Origin: Vibrio marisflavi CECT 7928
Lineage (GTDB): Bacteria; Pseudomonadota; Gammaproteobacteria; Enterobacterales; Vibrionaceae
Direction: 5' to 3'
DNA: 63,990 bases
Assembly: GCF_921294215.1 (NCBI RefSeq)
Contig: NZ_CAKLDM010000005.1
Location: 1-63,990 of the forward strand
Every line of letters begins with the position of its first letter. Position 1 is the stretch's first letter. Shown one piece after another: positions 17,926 through 26,708 of this stretch. The translations under genes were made by a program, and so were the position numbers. The notes beneath the pieces were generated by a model, which saw only the letters and a list, made by a program, of their open reading frames with translations, did not search any database and was not told the origin of the DNA.

Positions 17926-18891
17926 TCAAAATCTGCTAAGACTGGAGTTGGCGGCAAATTGCTGGCGATATTGATTAGGTGAAATGCTCAGCAGCTTACG
18001 AAAGTGGTGGCGCATGGTGGTTGAATTATCAAACCCACTGAGTTCAGCGACTTTTTCAATACTGTAGCCTTCGTTTTCTAACAGGACTTTGGCCTTTTCC
18101 AGTCTTTGCTGAGTGAGCCACGCCTTGGGGCTGAGATTAAAGCTGGAGCGAAACTTGCGATCAAAGGTACGTCTAGACATATTGGCGCGGGCAGCCAAGC
18201 TGTTGATGTCGATATCTTCGTTTAGGTGACTCAGAGCCCAGTCTATCGACTGGGCAAATTGGTTAGGCACCGCCAGTACTGGTGTTTCTACAAACTGTGA
18301 TTGTCCACCGTGGCGATGAGCCGACATAACTAAACGCCGGGCCACTTGGTTGGCAACCGTATACCCATAATCTTGGCGAATGATTTCTAAGCCCAAATCA
18401 ATGGCAGAGGCACTTCCAGCAGAACAACCGATCTGGCCGTCATACACGTAGAGCACGTCATCCAGATAGTTAAGGTTAGGAAAGCGTTGTTGAAACTGCT
18501 GAGCATAGCGCCAGTGGGTGGTGGCATTCCGCCCTTCTAAAATCCCCAATTCTGCAAGTAAAAATGAACCCGAGCAAAAAGATACGATCCGTTTGCCATG
18601 CTGATAGCACCGCAACACTTGTTCAGCCAACAAGGGGGGCAGGTTAGACTGACTGGCAGGCCAGCTGGGCACAACTAACATATCGTAGTCGTCTAGTTGT
18701 TTTACGGCTTTCGCTTGTAACTGCAAGCCAGCGGTGGTCTCAAGCGGAGCGTGTTCAAAACTCACCACCTCACATTGGTACCATGATTCAAACTCTGGAC
18801 GGGGCAAGCCGAATAGTTCTACTGCACATGCTATTTCAAACATGGCTACATGCGGGAAACTCAAGATTGCGACACGCTTTGCCTTCATCAT
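17926..18891 (-). CDS. GlxA-type AraC-family regulator
   Basis: 321 residues in two parts. Residues 1-190 are a DJ-1/PfpI-like sensor domain with an elbow cysteine (IVSFCSGSFLLAELG). Residues about 215-315 are an AraC DNA-binding domain (INSLAARANMSRRTFDRKF and VAELSGFDNSTTMRHHFRK). It is divergent from the rhodanese-GNAT pair, which it probably regulates. This block looks more GC-rich than its neighbours, suggesting separate transfer. Confidence 0.85.
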   Translation of the reverse strand: MMKAKRVAILSFPHVAMFEIACAVELFGLPRPEFESWYQCEVVSFEHAPLETTAGLQLQAKAVKQLDDYDMLVVPSWPASQSNLPPLLAEQVLRCYQHGKRIVSFCSGSFLLAELGILEGRNATTHWRYAQQFQQRFPNLNYLDDVLYVYDGQIGCSAGSASAIDLGLEIIRQDYGYTVANQVARRLVMSAHRHGGQSQFVETPVLAVPNQFAQSIDWALSHLNEDIDINSLAARANMSRRTFDRKFRSSFNLSPKAWLTQQRLEKAKVLLENEGYSIEKVAELSGFDNSTTMRHHFRKLLSISPNQYRQQFAANSSLSRF

Positions 18892-19005
18892 TATCCTTGT
18901 AAATAATTTGGCTCAATATTAACGAAGTATGTCTTTTAGGCCAATGGTTAATCTCGTCTATCAGCTGCAAAATGGCTCTCGAATTCACAACTTAAGGAAA
19001 GAGTT

Positions 19006-19416
19006 ATGTCATCAGTTGTATCAAGAATTGCCGTAGCCCCGAGCCAAGAAGCACTGGCCCACTTTGAAGCCTTGCAGCGTTTTGAAACCGACTGCTGGGA
19101 TGTACACCATGCCATCACCAACAATCGAAAGGACTTTGTTCTACTTGATGTGCGCGGTAAAGATGCGTTTGAACGAGGGCATATAGAAGGCGCTATTAAC
19201 TTGATGCATACCCGCATCAACGAGCAAAGTTTGGCGGACTATCCCAGCGACACCCTGTTCGTGGTTTACTGTGCAGGGCCTCACTGTAATGCAACAGAAA
19301 AAGCGGCGATTCGCTTAGCTAAATTAGCGCGTCCCGTTAAGAAGATGATTGGCGGAGTGACCGGCTGGATCGATGAGGGCTTTAGCTTAGTTGAAGATAC
19401 TAGCGATGCTGTTTAA
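19006..19416 (+). CDS. rhodanese-like sulfurtransferase
   Basis: 136 residues forming one rhodanese domain: VLLDVRGKDAFERGHIEGAINL is the CH2A-type motif and YCAGPHCNATEKAA contains the active-site cysteine in VVYCAGPHC. It would transfer sulfane sulfur through the persulfidated cysteine. An AAGGAAAGAG ribosome site precedes the ATG. It overlaps the following GNAT gene by 11 bases. Confidence 0.85.
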   Translation: MSSVVSRIAVAPSQEALAHFEALQRFETDCWDVHHAITNNRKDFVLLDVRGKDAFERGHIEGAINLMHTRINEQSLADYPSDTLFVVYCAGPHCNATEKAAIRLAKLARPVKKMIGGVTGWIDEGFSLVEDTSDAV

Positions 19417-19867
19417 TAACGCTGTAATTCGCCGGGTGCAGCCCGGCGATGAACCGGAGCTTTTACAGTTAATGGAGGCGCTGGCGGAATTTGAGGGCTA
19501 TAGCGAAGCTTTTTGTGTGAGCGAACCAGCCTTGACTCAGGTGCTGTTTGAGACCGAACAAGTCGAGGCTTTAGTGGCCGAACAAGACCAACGGTTAGTT
19601 GGTATGTTGGTTTATTATCGGCTGCCTTTTAGCTATGACTTAAAGCCTTGGTGGTATATCAAAGAGCTGTACGTTGCACCTGCTTATCGTTCTCAGCAGT
19701 TAGGAAGGGAGATGATGCAAAGCTTGATTACTCATTGCCGGCAGCAAGGTGGAAGTAAAATCCGCTGGGATGTGCTCAGCAACAACCATTATGCGCAAGA
19801 CTTTTATCGAGCTCTAGGTGCTAAGGCCGAATTGCATTGGCAGTTGTTTAGCTTGAGCTTGAACTAA
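19406..19867 (+). CDS. GNAT acetyltransferase, diamine-acetyltransferase-like
   Basis: 153 residues from the ATG at 19406, which overlaps the rhodanese stop; an in-frame TTG at 19391 would be earlier. The sequence LKPWWYIKELYVAPAYRSQQLGREM and WDVLSNNHYAQDFYRALGA are typical of the spermidine/diamine group. It is co-transcribed with the rhodanese under the divergent GlxA-type regulator. Confidence 0.8.
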   Translation: MLFNNAVIRRVQPGDEPELLQLMEALAEFEGYSEAFCVSEPALTQVLFETEQVEALVAEQDQRLVGMLVYYRLPFSYDLKPWWYIKELYVAPAYRSQQLGREMMQSLITHCRQQGGSKIRWDVLSNNHYAQDFYRALGAKAELHWQLFSLSLN

Positions 19868-20406
19868 ACAATCTTCCTGAGAAAAAGTAGTATAGAAATG
19901 TGGGCACTGCAAATAGTTCTGTGTGGAACTGCCAGTACTTAAATATAGTCCTTTAAGCGGTCATCGAGCTCGATAATAAATCGACTCATGGCCACTCGCA
20001 AATGGGAGAAAACGAGCCTTGCAGACAAACCAAAATACTCACTCACTACTACCACATTACTTCAAGTATCGAAAATCAGCGTGAACAGCATTTGAACGAG
20101 TATTTGTCCTAAATGACTTTGGGGCAAAACCTCGTTAGATATTGATCAATTTTTAAATGTTGGGTGCTAGAGGTTTAGGTGGGGCGAACATGTACAAACG
20201 GTACAACAACTCCTACGTACTGTTGGTGGCAGCAATCCTGAATTCTTTAACCCAATATTTCAAATTGATACCCACTTATCTTTCCCCTAGTTCAGCTTCC
20301 ACTTGAGCACATGTAAGTACCTTGTATACAAGAGGCGATAACATCGAACTATTATCATAAACAGGAGCATGATTCGTATTGTCGCCTACTTTTTAGGTGA
20401 GAGAGC
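19868..20406. other. intergenic stretch, no gene seen
   Basis: 539 bases between convergent genes. There is no supported ORF, no strong terminator, and only scattered short repeats. It may be a block junction. Confidence 0.35.
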
Positions 20407-21555
20407 TTACCCCTGATAATTAGTCCTAACTAACGAGTCCGTTGAAAGTTCAGCCACACTCTTTGCGCCTGTGAGTGTCATTGCAACTCTCATTTCTTGG
20501 TTGTATATATCCAATAAGTTCTCGACGCCCTCTTTGCCATCAGCAGCAAGTGCATAGAGAAAAAAACGCCCAATCAACGTGCAGTCAGCCCCTGATGCTA
20601 GCATTCTAACGACATCCAACCCATTGCGAATGCCAGAATCAACCAAAATTTTTACTTTGCCTTTTACTGCATCAGCGATTTCGGGCAACGCGTGCACCGT
20701 CGAAGGCACGCCATCGAGCTGACGGCCTCCATGATTGGAGACAACGATACCATCTGCCCCAAAGCGTGCCGCATCTTTGGCATCTTGTGAATCTAAGATC
20801 CCTTTAATAATAATATTACCTTGCCAAAACTCTCGGACCCACTCTAAATCTTTCCAGCTAATTGAAGGTTCAAAGTTGTCACCTATCCACCCCATATAAT
20901 CAGTGAGAGTGGTGGGCCTGCCAAGGTAAGTAGAGATATTACCAAGCTCATGTGGACGCCCTAATAAGCCGACCTCAATTGCCCATCTCGGATGCGTAAT
21001 GGCTTGCCACATACGACGAATTGTTGCCTGTGGTCCACTCATCCCAGAATGTCGGTCTCGATAGCGGGCTCCGGCAACTGGCATGTCCACGGTAAAGACT
21101 AAGTTCTTCACATTCGCTTGCTGAGCGCGTTCTAAAACATTGCGCATAAAGCCCCGATCTTTAAGCGCATACAGCTGAAACCATATGGGACGAGATATTG
21201 TGGGTGCTACTTCTTCAATATTACACACCGATAGCGATGACATAGTAAATGGAATGCCTTTATTATCCGCCGCTTGGGCTGCTTGTACTTCGCCGCGCCG
21301 AGCATACATCCCAGTCAATCCAACAGGCGCGAGAGCCATTGGCATCGATAGCTGCTCGCCAAATAACTGAGTTTTAAGGTCCAGCTCCGACATATTGTTC
21401 AGTACGCGCTGGCGAAGACCAATCGCCTTTAAATCTTCGATATTTCTTCTCAAAGTATGCTCGTCATACGATCCGCCATCCGCGTAATGGAATAAAAAAG
21501 GGGGCAGTTTGGATTTTGCAGTAACTCTATAGTCTGTAGGAGATGAGATAATCAT
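20407..21555 (-). CDS. lldD: FMN-dependent L-lactate dehydrogenase (LldD)
   Basis: 382 residues, the usual LldD size. It oxidises L-lactate to pyruvate at the inner membrane and passes electrons to quinone. Visible are the flavin-barrel segments [21 protein letters not shown], the substrate motif [12 protein letters not shown] with the catalytic His and Arg, and [17 protein letters not shown] for the FMN phosphate. The gene is intact and stands alone, without lldP or lldR. Confidence 0.9.
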   Translation of the reverse strand: MIISSPTDYRVTAKSKLPPFLFHYADGGSYDEHTLRRNIEDLKAIGLRQRVLNNMSELDLKTQLFGEQLSMPMALAPVGLTGMYARRGEVQAAQAADNKGIPFTMSSLSVCNIEEVAPTISRPIWFQLYALKDRGFMRNVLERAQQANVKNLVFTVDMPVAGARYRDRHSGMSGPQATIRRMWQAITHPRWAIEVGLLGRPHELGNISTYLGRPTTLTDYMGWIGDNFEPSISWKDLEWVREFWQGNIIIKGILDSQDAKDAARFGADGIVVSNHGGRQLDGVPSTVHALPEIADAVKGKVKILVDSGIRNGLDVVRMLASGADCTLIGRFFLYALAADGKEGVENLLDIYNQEMRVAMTLTGAKSVAELSTDSLVRTNYQG

Positions 21556-21880
21556 TGCGGTACCATATTGATTTAAAGAAATAGTATATGGCCATTAAAT
21601 AGGTCATATCTTGCAATATAAAAATAACAAGATAGCAAAAGTTACGGCACAGAATATACCAGTAAGTGATCCCGAAAATGAATAAACCTCGCAGGTTGTA
21701 CGTAATCCAATAATATGGCTGTTGCTTCTTAAAAGCTGGGGGGCGGTGACACCGTAGCCAACTTATCTCTAGGGGAACCAAGTATCTCGTTGGTCCTTTT
21801 TTCTTTTTGGAATGTTCGTTCCAAATCACTAAAGATGATATGGGAGATTATGAAGCCGTCCATTAGTACAATTTCTTCGA
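21556..21880. other. intergenic stretch between lldD and the CRISPR array
   Basis: 325 bases upstream of lldD on its strand, AT-rich, with the lldD promoter expected here. A minus-strand frame at 21527-21829 is rejected as non-coding. Confidence 0.3.
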
Positions 21881-21909
21881 TTTTGGAAATCTGAAATATG
21901 AGGTATTCT
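21881..21909 (+). promoter_or_regulatory. TTTTGGAAAT-type promoter motif before the CRISPR array
   Basis: TTTTGGAAAT at 21881-21890 is followed by TATTCT at 21904-21909, a spacing of 15 bases from TTGGAA to TANNNT, the same as at four other places on this plasmid. It lies 34 bases before the first CRISPR repeat and would transcribe the array in the correct direction. Confidence 0.5.
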
Positions 21910-21914
21910 GTCTA

Positions 21915-22062
21915 TGTGTATGCCGTACAGGCAGCTTAGAAAACAGGGCAAATAAGCAATCTTTCGAGTCTTTTGTTCACTACCGTGCAGGTAGCTAAGA
22001 AAAGAATGCATTGCATAGCGCAATTACTGTATAAGTTCACTGCCGCACAGGCAGCTAAGAGA
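21915..22062 (+). CRISPR. type I-F mini CRISPR array, 3 repeats and 2 spacers
   Basis: 28-base repeats at 21915-21942 (5' end degraded), 21975-22002 and 22035-22062 separated by two spacers of exactly 32 bases. The repeat matches the known type I-F form (GTTCACTGCC...CAGGCAGCT.AGAAA). The repeats differ from each other at a few positions. No cas gene is present in the window, so processing would depend on a host Cas6f. Confidence 0.9.
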
Positions 22063-22553
22063 ATCGGTTGATGAGAATGCACGTTACTAGTGCTTTTTTT
22101 GATAGAAAAGCACTAGCTCAACGCAGCTATAGTATTTTCAAAATAGCAAAAGGCACAAAAGTGAGCCCTAGATACAAAGGGGGGCCAAAAGAAGCTCAAA
22201 ACAATAAGTGATGTACTAGAAATAGCGAACCCGCCTCAATGGACGGGTTCTCAGCTGCTTATGCAGGGCAGGTCACTGTTACCTAGTCATGGACTAACCA
22301 GAACAAGTCTGGCAGTGGGGTGCCGTTAATAAACGCCTGTAACCACCCTATGAGTAAATTCTACTTATATTAAGGCCAGAAAGTCAAAGAGATTGAAACA
22401 TGGTTCTTCTATTCGGCCATCTAGACCCTAAGTTTCAACCCTGTTATAAGTCATTGATTTTATGTGACGAAATATATAAGCTCAAAAAAGGGTTTTCGAA
22501 CTCATTTTGGGCCTAGCTCTTTTACAATAAGGCTTCCGAGATTAAACTCTCCA
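22063..22553. other. 491-bp segment splitting the CRISPR repeats
   Basis: No ORF is supported. It holds at least two hairpins (TAGTGCTTTT with AAAAGCACTA around 22088-22116, and GAACCCG with CGGGTTC around 22228-22251) and an inverted pair TTGAAAC...GTTTCAA about 46 bases long around 22391-22437. It interrupts the I-F repeats and may be an inserted non-coding element or a remnant of a structured RNA. Confidence 0.35.
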
Positions 22554-22640
22554 GTTATCTGCCGTGCAGGCAGCTAAGAAAAATCTGAAATATACCTCTT
22601 TGTATCCTGCCTGGTACCTGCTGCACAGCACTGCTAGTAG
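22554..22640 (+). CRISPR. displaced type I-F repeat and a degraded one
   Basis: A good I-F repeat lies at 22554-22581, in the same direction as the array. About 32 bases later a degraded copy (CTGCTGCACAG core near 22618-22628) sits at the expected 60-base step. They look like the tail of the array at 21915, pushed away by the intervening segment. Confidence 0.65.
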
Positions 22641-22780
22641 CAAACAATGCATAATCGAGTAGTCCAAAATAGGATTGCATTATGAGCTTTGTTTCATTTT
22701 ATTTCATTGTCAGTAGAGCGGTTTCACACATGTTAATAAATTGTAAGCATCTTATGTAGTAGTGGTATTGAGATAACGTA

Positions 22781-22810
22781 TTTAGGGAAATGTAAGCGCT
22801 ACATTATTCT
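22781..22810 (+). promoter_or_regulatory. TTTAGG-type promoter motif
   Basis: TTTAGGGAAAT at 22781 with TATTCT 18 bases after the TTTAGG hexamer (22805-22810), upstream of the gene at 22858. It resembles the motif family of this plasmid, with one extra G. Confidence 0.35.
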
Positions 22811-22857
22811 TGCAAAAAAATCTTCAAATTAATCTTATTACATGGTTCGGAGACATT

Positions 22858-23409
22858 ATGACAGCAAGTATAGAAGCACTGTACGATGAAAATGGTGATT
22901 CGAATAACTCTAAGAAAAAAGAGTCAAGCTCACCCCCTCAGTTACTCTCGAATGGAATGCTAAACAGTTGTTTGGATTCCGCAATAGGCTCTCATCCAAA
23001 GGAGATATGGTACCCAGATGTTTCTATTTGTACTTCAATCACTCTACTCTATAGCAGCAAGTTGATTGGACTCCACTTGTTTCCCAACAACCAAGGTTAC
23101 GCTTTTGAAGGGGCTTTCGAGGCACTAAAAAAACTTTCGTTAAGCACTAATGGAAAGATCCTCGATGCTTTAGTGGTGGGGAATACCAAGTCAAAGAACA
23201 TGTTCGGGATGATGTCAAAGTACAAAGACTTCAATGATAGTGTCTCGCTTTTCAAGCAAACATTTAAAATAACAGGCAAAGTGAAAGTCGCGCATGAGAT
23301 AGGGTACATCGCCGCATTTCGAAGCAAAAACAGCCTTGACTACAAAATGTATGACAGTGACTTTAAGAAAGTGAAACCCAAGAGTGCCAAGCAATTTACC
23401 TATCTGTAA
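22858..23409 (+). CDS. unknown protein with CheD/CNF-like Cys-His motif
   Basis: 183 residues from the ATG at 22858 (GGAG seven bases upstream; the longer frame from 22810 lacks a ribosome site). Not assigned to a family with certainty. The segment SICTSITLLYSSKLIGLHLFP has C58 and H73 fifteen residues apart in a strand-turn-strand context, as in glutamine deamidases of the CNF1/CheD superfamily. The N-terminal 30 residues are polar and probably disordered. No signal peptide. If the motif is real it could be a deamidase, effector or chemotaxis-type enzyme; this is weak inference. Confidence 0.45.
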   Translation: MTASIEALYDENGDSNNSKKKESSSPPQLLSNGMLNSCLDSAIGSHPKEIWYPDVSICTSITLLYSSKLIGLHLFPNNQGYAFEGAFEALKKLSLSTNGKILDALVVGNTKSKNMFGMMSKYKDFNDSVSLFKQTFKITGKVKVAHEIGYIAAFRSKNSLDYKMYDSDFKKVKPKSAKQFTYL

Positions 23410-23685
23410 CTGCTAGGTACGAGACTCAAACCTGTTTAAGAATAAGAGCGCGTAGCTAATGGCTGCGCGTAATGCTATCCCTCTCTGGTATGACAAACCG
23501 AAGGTGAGCCGCTAGTTGAGGGCTGGTATGAGTAATGTTCAAAAGCTAGATATCTTTGCGGGAACGAAGACGAAAGTGGGAACACTCCCTTTCCCTGCAG
23601 GCTCGACTACAGAGTTTGTTTCTTGTATTAAGCCACTACACTAGAAACTCTTGGATGAGATTTGCTCTGGACAGAGCTTTGTCTC
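23410..23685. other. stretch with only a 37-codon frame
   Basis: 276 bases. A 37-codon frame (ATG 23528 to stop 23641) is open, but with a weak ribosome site and no recognisable features. I do not call it a gene. Confidence 0.3.
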
Positions 23686-23732
23686 ATATACCTTATAGAG
23701 TATATGTCGCAAATATACCCTTTGGAGTATAT
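23686..23732. promoter_or_regulatory. two palindromic operator-like sites
   Basis: ATATAC-N8-GTATAT occurs twice, at 23686-23705 and 23713-23732, with centres 27 bases apart and similar inner sequences (CTTATAGA and CCTTTGGA). They lie just before the small frame starting at 23738. The arrangement is that of a dimeric repressor binding two sites. Confidence 0.5.
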
Positions 23733-23737
23733 GATGA

Positions 23738-23896
23738 GTGCTATCTTCATATCTAATTTTGAAAGCAACCTATTACGTTTATGAGGGTAAACCTTACCTC
23801 GTACCGAATGGTCATCCAATTCAGCTGGCTTATTTTTGGAGCCAAATTAGGTTTATCAATGCTTTGAGCAAGTATCTTCGATTTTGGAAATTTTAA
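23738..23896 (+). CDS. small ORF, 52 residues, unknown
   Basis: A GTG at 23738 with GGAG 14 bases upstream opens a frame to TAA 23894-23896. The product (including YYVYEGKPYLVPNGHPIQLA and ending SKYLRFWKF) is aromatic and basic. No family recognised. The two palindromes directly upstream suggest a regulated gene. Its last codons coincide with one copy of the TCTTCGATTTTGGAAAT repeat, which counts against a purely coding reading of that motif. Confidence 0.3.
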   Translation: MLSSYLILKATYYVYEGKPYLVPNGHPIQLAYFWSQIRFINALSKYLRFWKF

Positions 23897-23964
23897 ACGT
23901 GCTGTAGATTGGTTGTATAGGTTCACTATCCATAAGCGGCCAACAGTTTGCGTAGGAATTTCAA

Positions 23965-24207
23965 ATGAAAACTTCCATTAAAACATTAAGCGTTAGAGTT
24001 AAAGACAAGCACGCGAAAGAGCTTCGCCAAATAGCGTTTGAGGTAAACCAAGTCTTTAACCATGCCAACGAGCTAACCATGAACGCCAATCGCAACTACA
24101 GCGATGTGGGCGCGGTTAAGCCTGTCTGGTTATCTGCGTTCAAATTATGTCAATGGAATCTAGGATCTGTAGTCTTTATCCCACACACCTTTATTCATAT
24201 CTTTTAG
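23965..24207 (+). pseudogene. TnpB/IS605 OrfB fragment
   Basis: The first 45 residues (MKTSIKTLSVRVKDKHAKE... VNQVFNHANELTMNA) match the N-terminus of the RNA-guided nuclease TnpB found with IS200/IS605 elements. After about residue 55 the similarity is lost and the frame ends at 24207; a full TnpB has roughly 370-400 residues and its RuvC motifs are absent. It is a remnant. No TnpA and no convincing transposon ends are seen. Confidence 0.6.
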
Positions 24208-24288
24208 CACTGACAAGCTTCCACTCAGATCTATTAAACAAGCACTACCCGAAATCGTTACAAATAAAGTCATAGGGCTCTACCTGTT

Positions 24289-24374
24289 CACTTTTATGCG
24301 CATATAAATGTCATTATAAACACTTTTGTGCGCGTAAAAGTGTGAAAAGTTGCTTTTTTACGCGCAATAAAGTG
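24289..24374. promoter_or_regulatory. three GCGC-centred operators at 32-bp steps
   Basis: Three related AT-flanked palindromes have GCGC cores at 24298, 24330 and 24362, exactly 32 bases apart. The middle one (CACTTTTGTGCGCGTAAAAGTG without a break is 22 long; arms CACTTTT and AAAAGTG) is the best. They end about 40 bases before the ATPase gene at 24414 and are likely operators for its control. Confidence 0.55.
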
Positions 24375-24413
24375 TAATGATAGACACTGTTTACTGAAAA
24401 TAATGAGTCGTCC

Positions 24414-25736
24414 ATGCAACGGTTACTTTTAGAAAAACTCTTAGACTGGAAAGCAAAAAAACAGCGAAAACCTTTGTTGATAGATGGCGCTCGCCAAGCG
24501 GGAAAAACATACATACTGCAATCTTTGTTGGGTGATACTTTTGAGAAAGTTCTCCGAGTCGATTTTTTGGAGTCGCCACAAATGTCTGAAGCTTTCGAAG
24601 GTTCACTATCGCCAGAAGATATTCTTTCCAATCTTGAATTGTTGACGGGCGAGCTTTTTAACCCAGTTACTGATTTACTGATATTGGATGAGATTGGTGA
24701 GTGTCCGAAAGCGGTGACGTCATTAAAGTACTTTGCTGAAAAAGCCCCACACTTTTTTGTCGCGGCAAGTGGCTCGAACATTGGTTTACTCAATTCATTT
24801 CCAGTCGGAAAAGTAGAGCAGCACAACTTACGTCCTCTTACATTTCGTGAATTTCTAATGGCTTCAGACGAAGCTCCGCTCATCAAAGCCTTTAGTGCTC
24901 AGGCTAATTCAGCGGCGGCGCATAGTAAATTGTTTGAAAAACTCACCGATTACTATTTTACCGGGGGTATGCCTGAAGCTGTTAGAACATGGTACAACCT
25001 AGCTGATAGCAGTATTGTAGAGCGAGTCCAAGCCGTGACAGAGATTCATCGAGATTTGGTGTTGGGTTATCAGCGTGACTTTGGCAAATACTCAGGTAAA
25101 GTGGACGCGGGATTGATAGAGGCTGTCTTTAATAACGTACCCTCTCAGTTATCATCAGTGGTGGATGAATCGGTAAAGCGCTTTAAATTTAAAGGCGTGT
25201 ATGAGCGAAGATCACGATACGGCGATTTTGAGAGTGCCATCTCATGGCTGGATAAATGTCGCCTGATACTCAAAAACTACCCCATTGATGGAACACCTCA
25301 AAGTCCATTAGCGGCCTACCGTAAAGATAATATGGTGAAATTGTTCTTGTTCGATGTGGGACTCTTAAACCATATGCTTGGGGTGAGTTATAAAGAAATT
25401 AAACAGCAAGGTTACCAATACAAAGGGTTTGTTGCGGAAAACTTTGTTCAGCAAGAGTTGGTCGCGCAAGGAGTCGATCCTACTTTTTCTTGGGGAGATG
25501 CGCGCGCTGAAATAGAATTTGTCGTATCGGATGACAGCGGAAATGTGATTCCTATTGAAGTTAAAAGTGGTAAACGCACTAGAGCAAAATCTCTTCAATC
25601 GTACATAACCAAATGCCAACCAGTAAAAACAATCAAATTAACGGGAACACAAGGCTCTTCACCGTTAGAACAACAAGATATCGTACTGCCACTTTATTAT
25701 AGTGAATATGTGGTTAGCAGATATCTAAAAATGTAA
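24414..25736 (+). CDS. AAA_14/DUF4143 ATPase
   Basis: 440 residues, the usual length. The N-terminal AAA_14 domain has Walker A GARQAGKT and Walker B LLILDEIGE, and the later ASGSNIGLL stretch fits sensor 1. The C-terminal DUF4143 part carries a PD-(D/E)xK-like motif (FVAENFVQQEL ... AEIEFVV ... IPIEVKSGK). Such proteins are common in bacteria and archaea and their role is poorly known. It is preceded by three spaced operator-like palindromes. Confidence 0.85.
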   Translation: MQRLLLEKLLDWKAKKQRKPLLIDGARQAGKTYILQSLLGDTFEKVLRVDFLESPQMSEAFEGSLSPEDILSNLELLTGELFNPVTDLLILDEIGECPKAVTSLKYFAEKAPHFFVAASGSNIGLLNSFPVGKVEQHNLRPLTFREFLMASDEAPLIKAFSAQANSAAAHSKLFEKLTDYYFTGGMPEAVRTWYNLADSSIVERVQAVTEIHRDLVLGYQRDFGKYSGKVDAGLIEAVFNNVPSQLSSVVDESVKRFKFKGVYERRSRYGDFESAISWLDKCRLILKNYPIDGTPQSPLAAYRKDNMVKLFLFDVGLLNHMLGVSYKEIKQQGYQYKGFVAENFVQQELVAQGVDPTFSWGDARAEIEFVVSDDSGNVIPIEVKSGKRTRAKSLQSYITKCQPVKTIKLTGTQGSSPLEQQDIVLPLYYSEYVVSRYLKM

Positions 25737-25817
25737 TCGCTTTTTACTGGATAAAGCACGGCGAGTTGTCAAAAAGTTAACCCCTCCTACGTATGATAAA
25801 TAGAAAAGAAGGAAAGC

Positions 25818-26459
25818 ATGTTAGATATTTTAATTACTCAGTTTGTACTTCTTTGGGCTGTGATTGATCCCATTGGTTCAGTTCCAGTTTTCTTATCACG
25901 AACTGCCCACTTAAATAAGAAGCAAAAACGTATTGTTGCGCTTGAAGCCGTAGGTATCTCGGCCGCCATTTTACTTTTCTTCCTTGTGGCAGGACAAATT
26001 TTGCTGGAAGCCATGCAGGTGCCTTTGCCTGCTTTTCAGGTGGCCGGTGGCCTTGTGTTGCTATTGTTTGCTCTAACTATGATTTTTGGTGAATCCAAGC
26101 CTGACGTTGAAACGAAATTGTGTGAGAAAGGGATGAATGATGTGTGTCGTAGTCAATTGTCACAATTAGCGGTGTATCCTCTCGCTGTTCCTTCAATCGC
26201 TAGCCCCGGTGCGATGATGGCGGTTGTCCTTCTTACTGACAATAATCGGTACAGCCTCATCCATCAAATGATGTCAGGCGGCATTATGATGTTGGTTTTG
26301 CTTGTCACTCTCATATTGCTACTTGGTGCAAATATGATAGATAAAATCATCGGGAAAGTAGGGGCGATGATTATTAGTCGGGTGATGGGACTTATTCTAG
26401 CGTCTGTTGCAGTGACTAACCTTTTAGAAGGAATCGTGAAATTCTATCAGTCGATTTAG
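25818..26459 (+). CDS. MarC-family integral membrane protein
   Basis: 213 residues with six predicted membrane segments and the MarC signatures (LWAVIDPIGSVPVFL near the start, YPLAVPSIASPGAMMAVVLL in the middle). The function of the family is uncertain; the old link with multiple antibiotic resistance is not supported. The ATG at 25818 has an AAGGAAAG site. Confidence 0.85.
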   Translation: MLDILITQFVLLWAVIDPIGSVPVFLSRTAHLNKKQKRIVALEAVGISAAILLFFLVAGQILLEAMQVPLPAFQVAGGLVLLLFALTMIFGESKPDVETKLCEKGMNDVCRSQLSQLAVYPLAVPSIASPGAMMAVVLLTDNNRYSLIHQMMSGGIMMLVLLVTLILLLGANMIDKIIGKVGAMIISRVMGLILASVAVTNLLEGIVKFYQSI

Positions 26460-26650
26460 AAGTGTTCTTTATTGAAGTTTATCGCCACCTTAAGCTTCAA
26501 CTGTTTCCCCATTGTTCGAATAGAACAATGCGCACTATAACTAAATGATTTTTTATTAACTTGTCCACTTGTACCGTGTTTTTCGAACTCTATCTATATA
26601 AGTAGTAGTGAACTTGCCAAAATATTGATTTCCATGTTAATAGTCGTTGA

Positions 26651-26679
26651 TTTTGGAAATTTAAAAACTCGTGTAATCT
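26651..26679 (+). promoter_or_regulatory. TTTTGGAAAT-type promoter motif
   Basis: TTTTGGAAAT at 26651-26660 and TAATCT at 26674-26679 (15 bases from TTGGAA to the hexamer), 49 bases before the ATG at 26709. Confidence 0.5.
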
Positions 26680-26708
26680 GGTTTTATCTTTTTCGATATG
26701 GAGGCGAA

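Noticed and set aside
22063..22553. Group II intron fragment
   Set aside because: The hairpins do not show the domain V signature and no reverse transcriptase is near.
21881..22640. CRISPR-associated transposon (I-F3 Tn7-like)
   Set aside because: No tns, tniQ or cas genes in the window and no Tn7-type ends.
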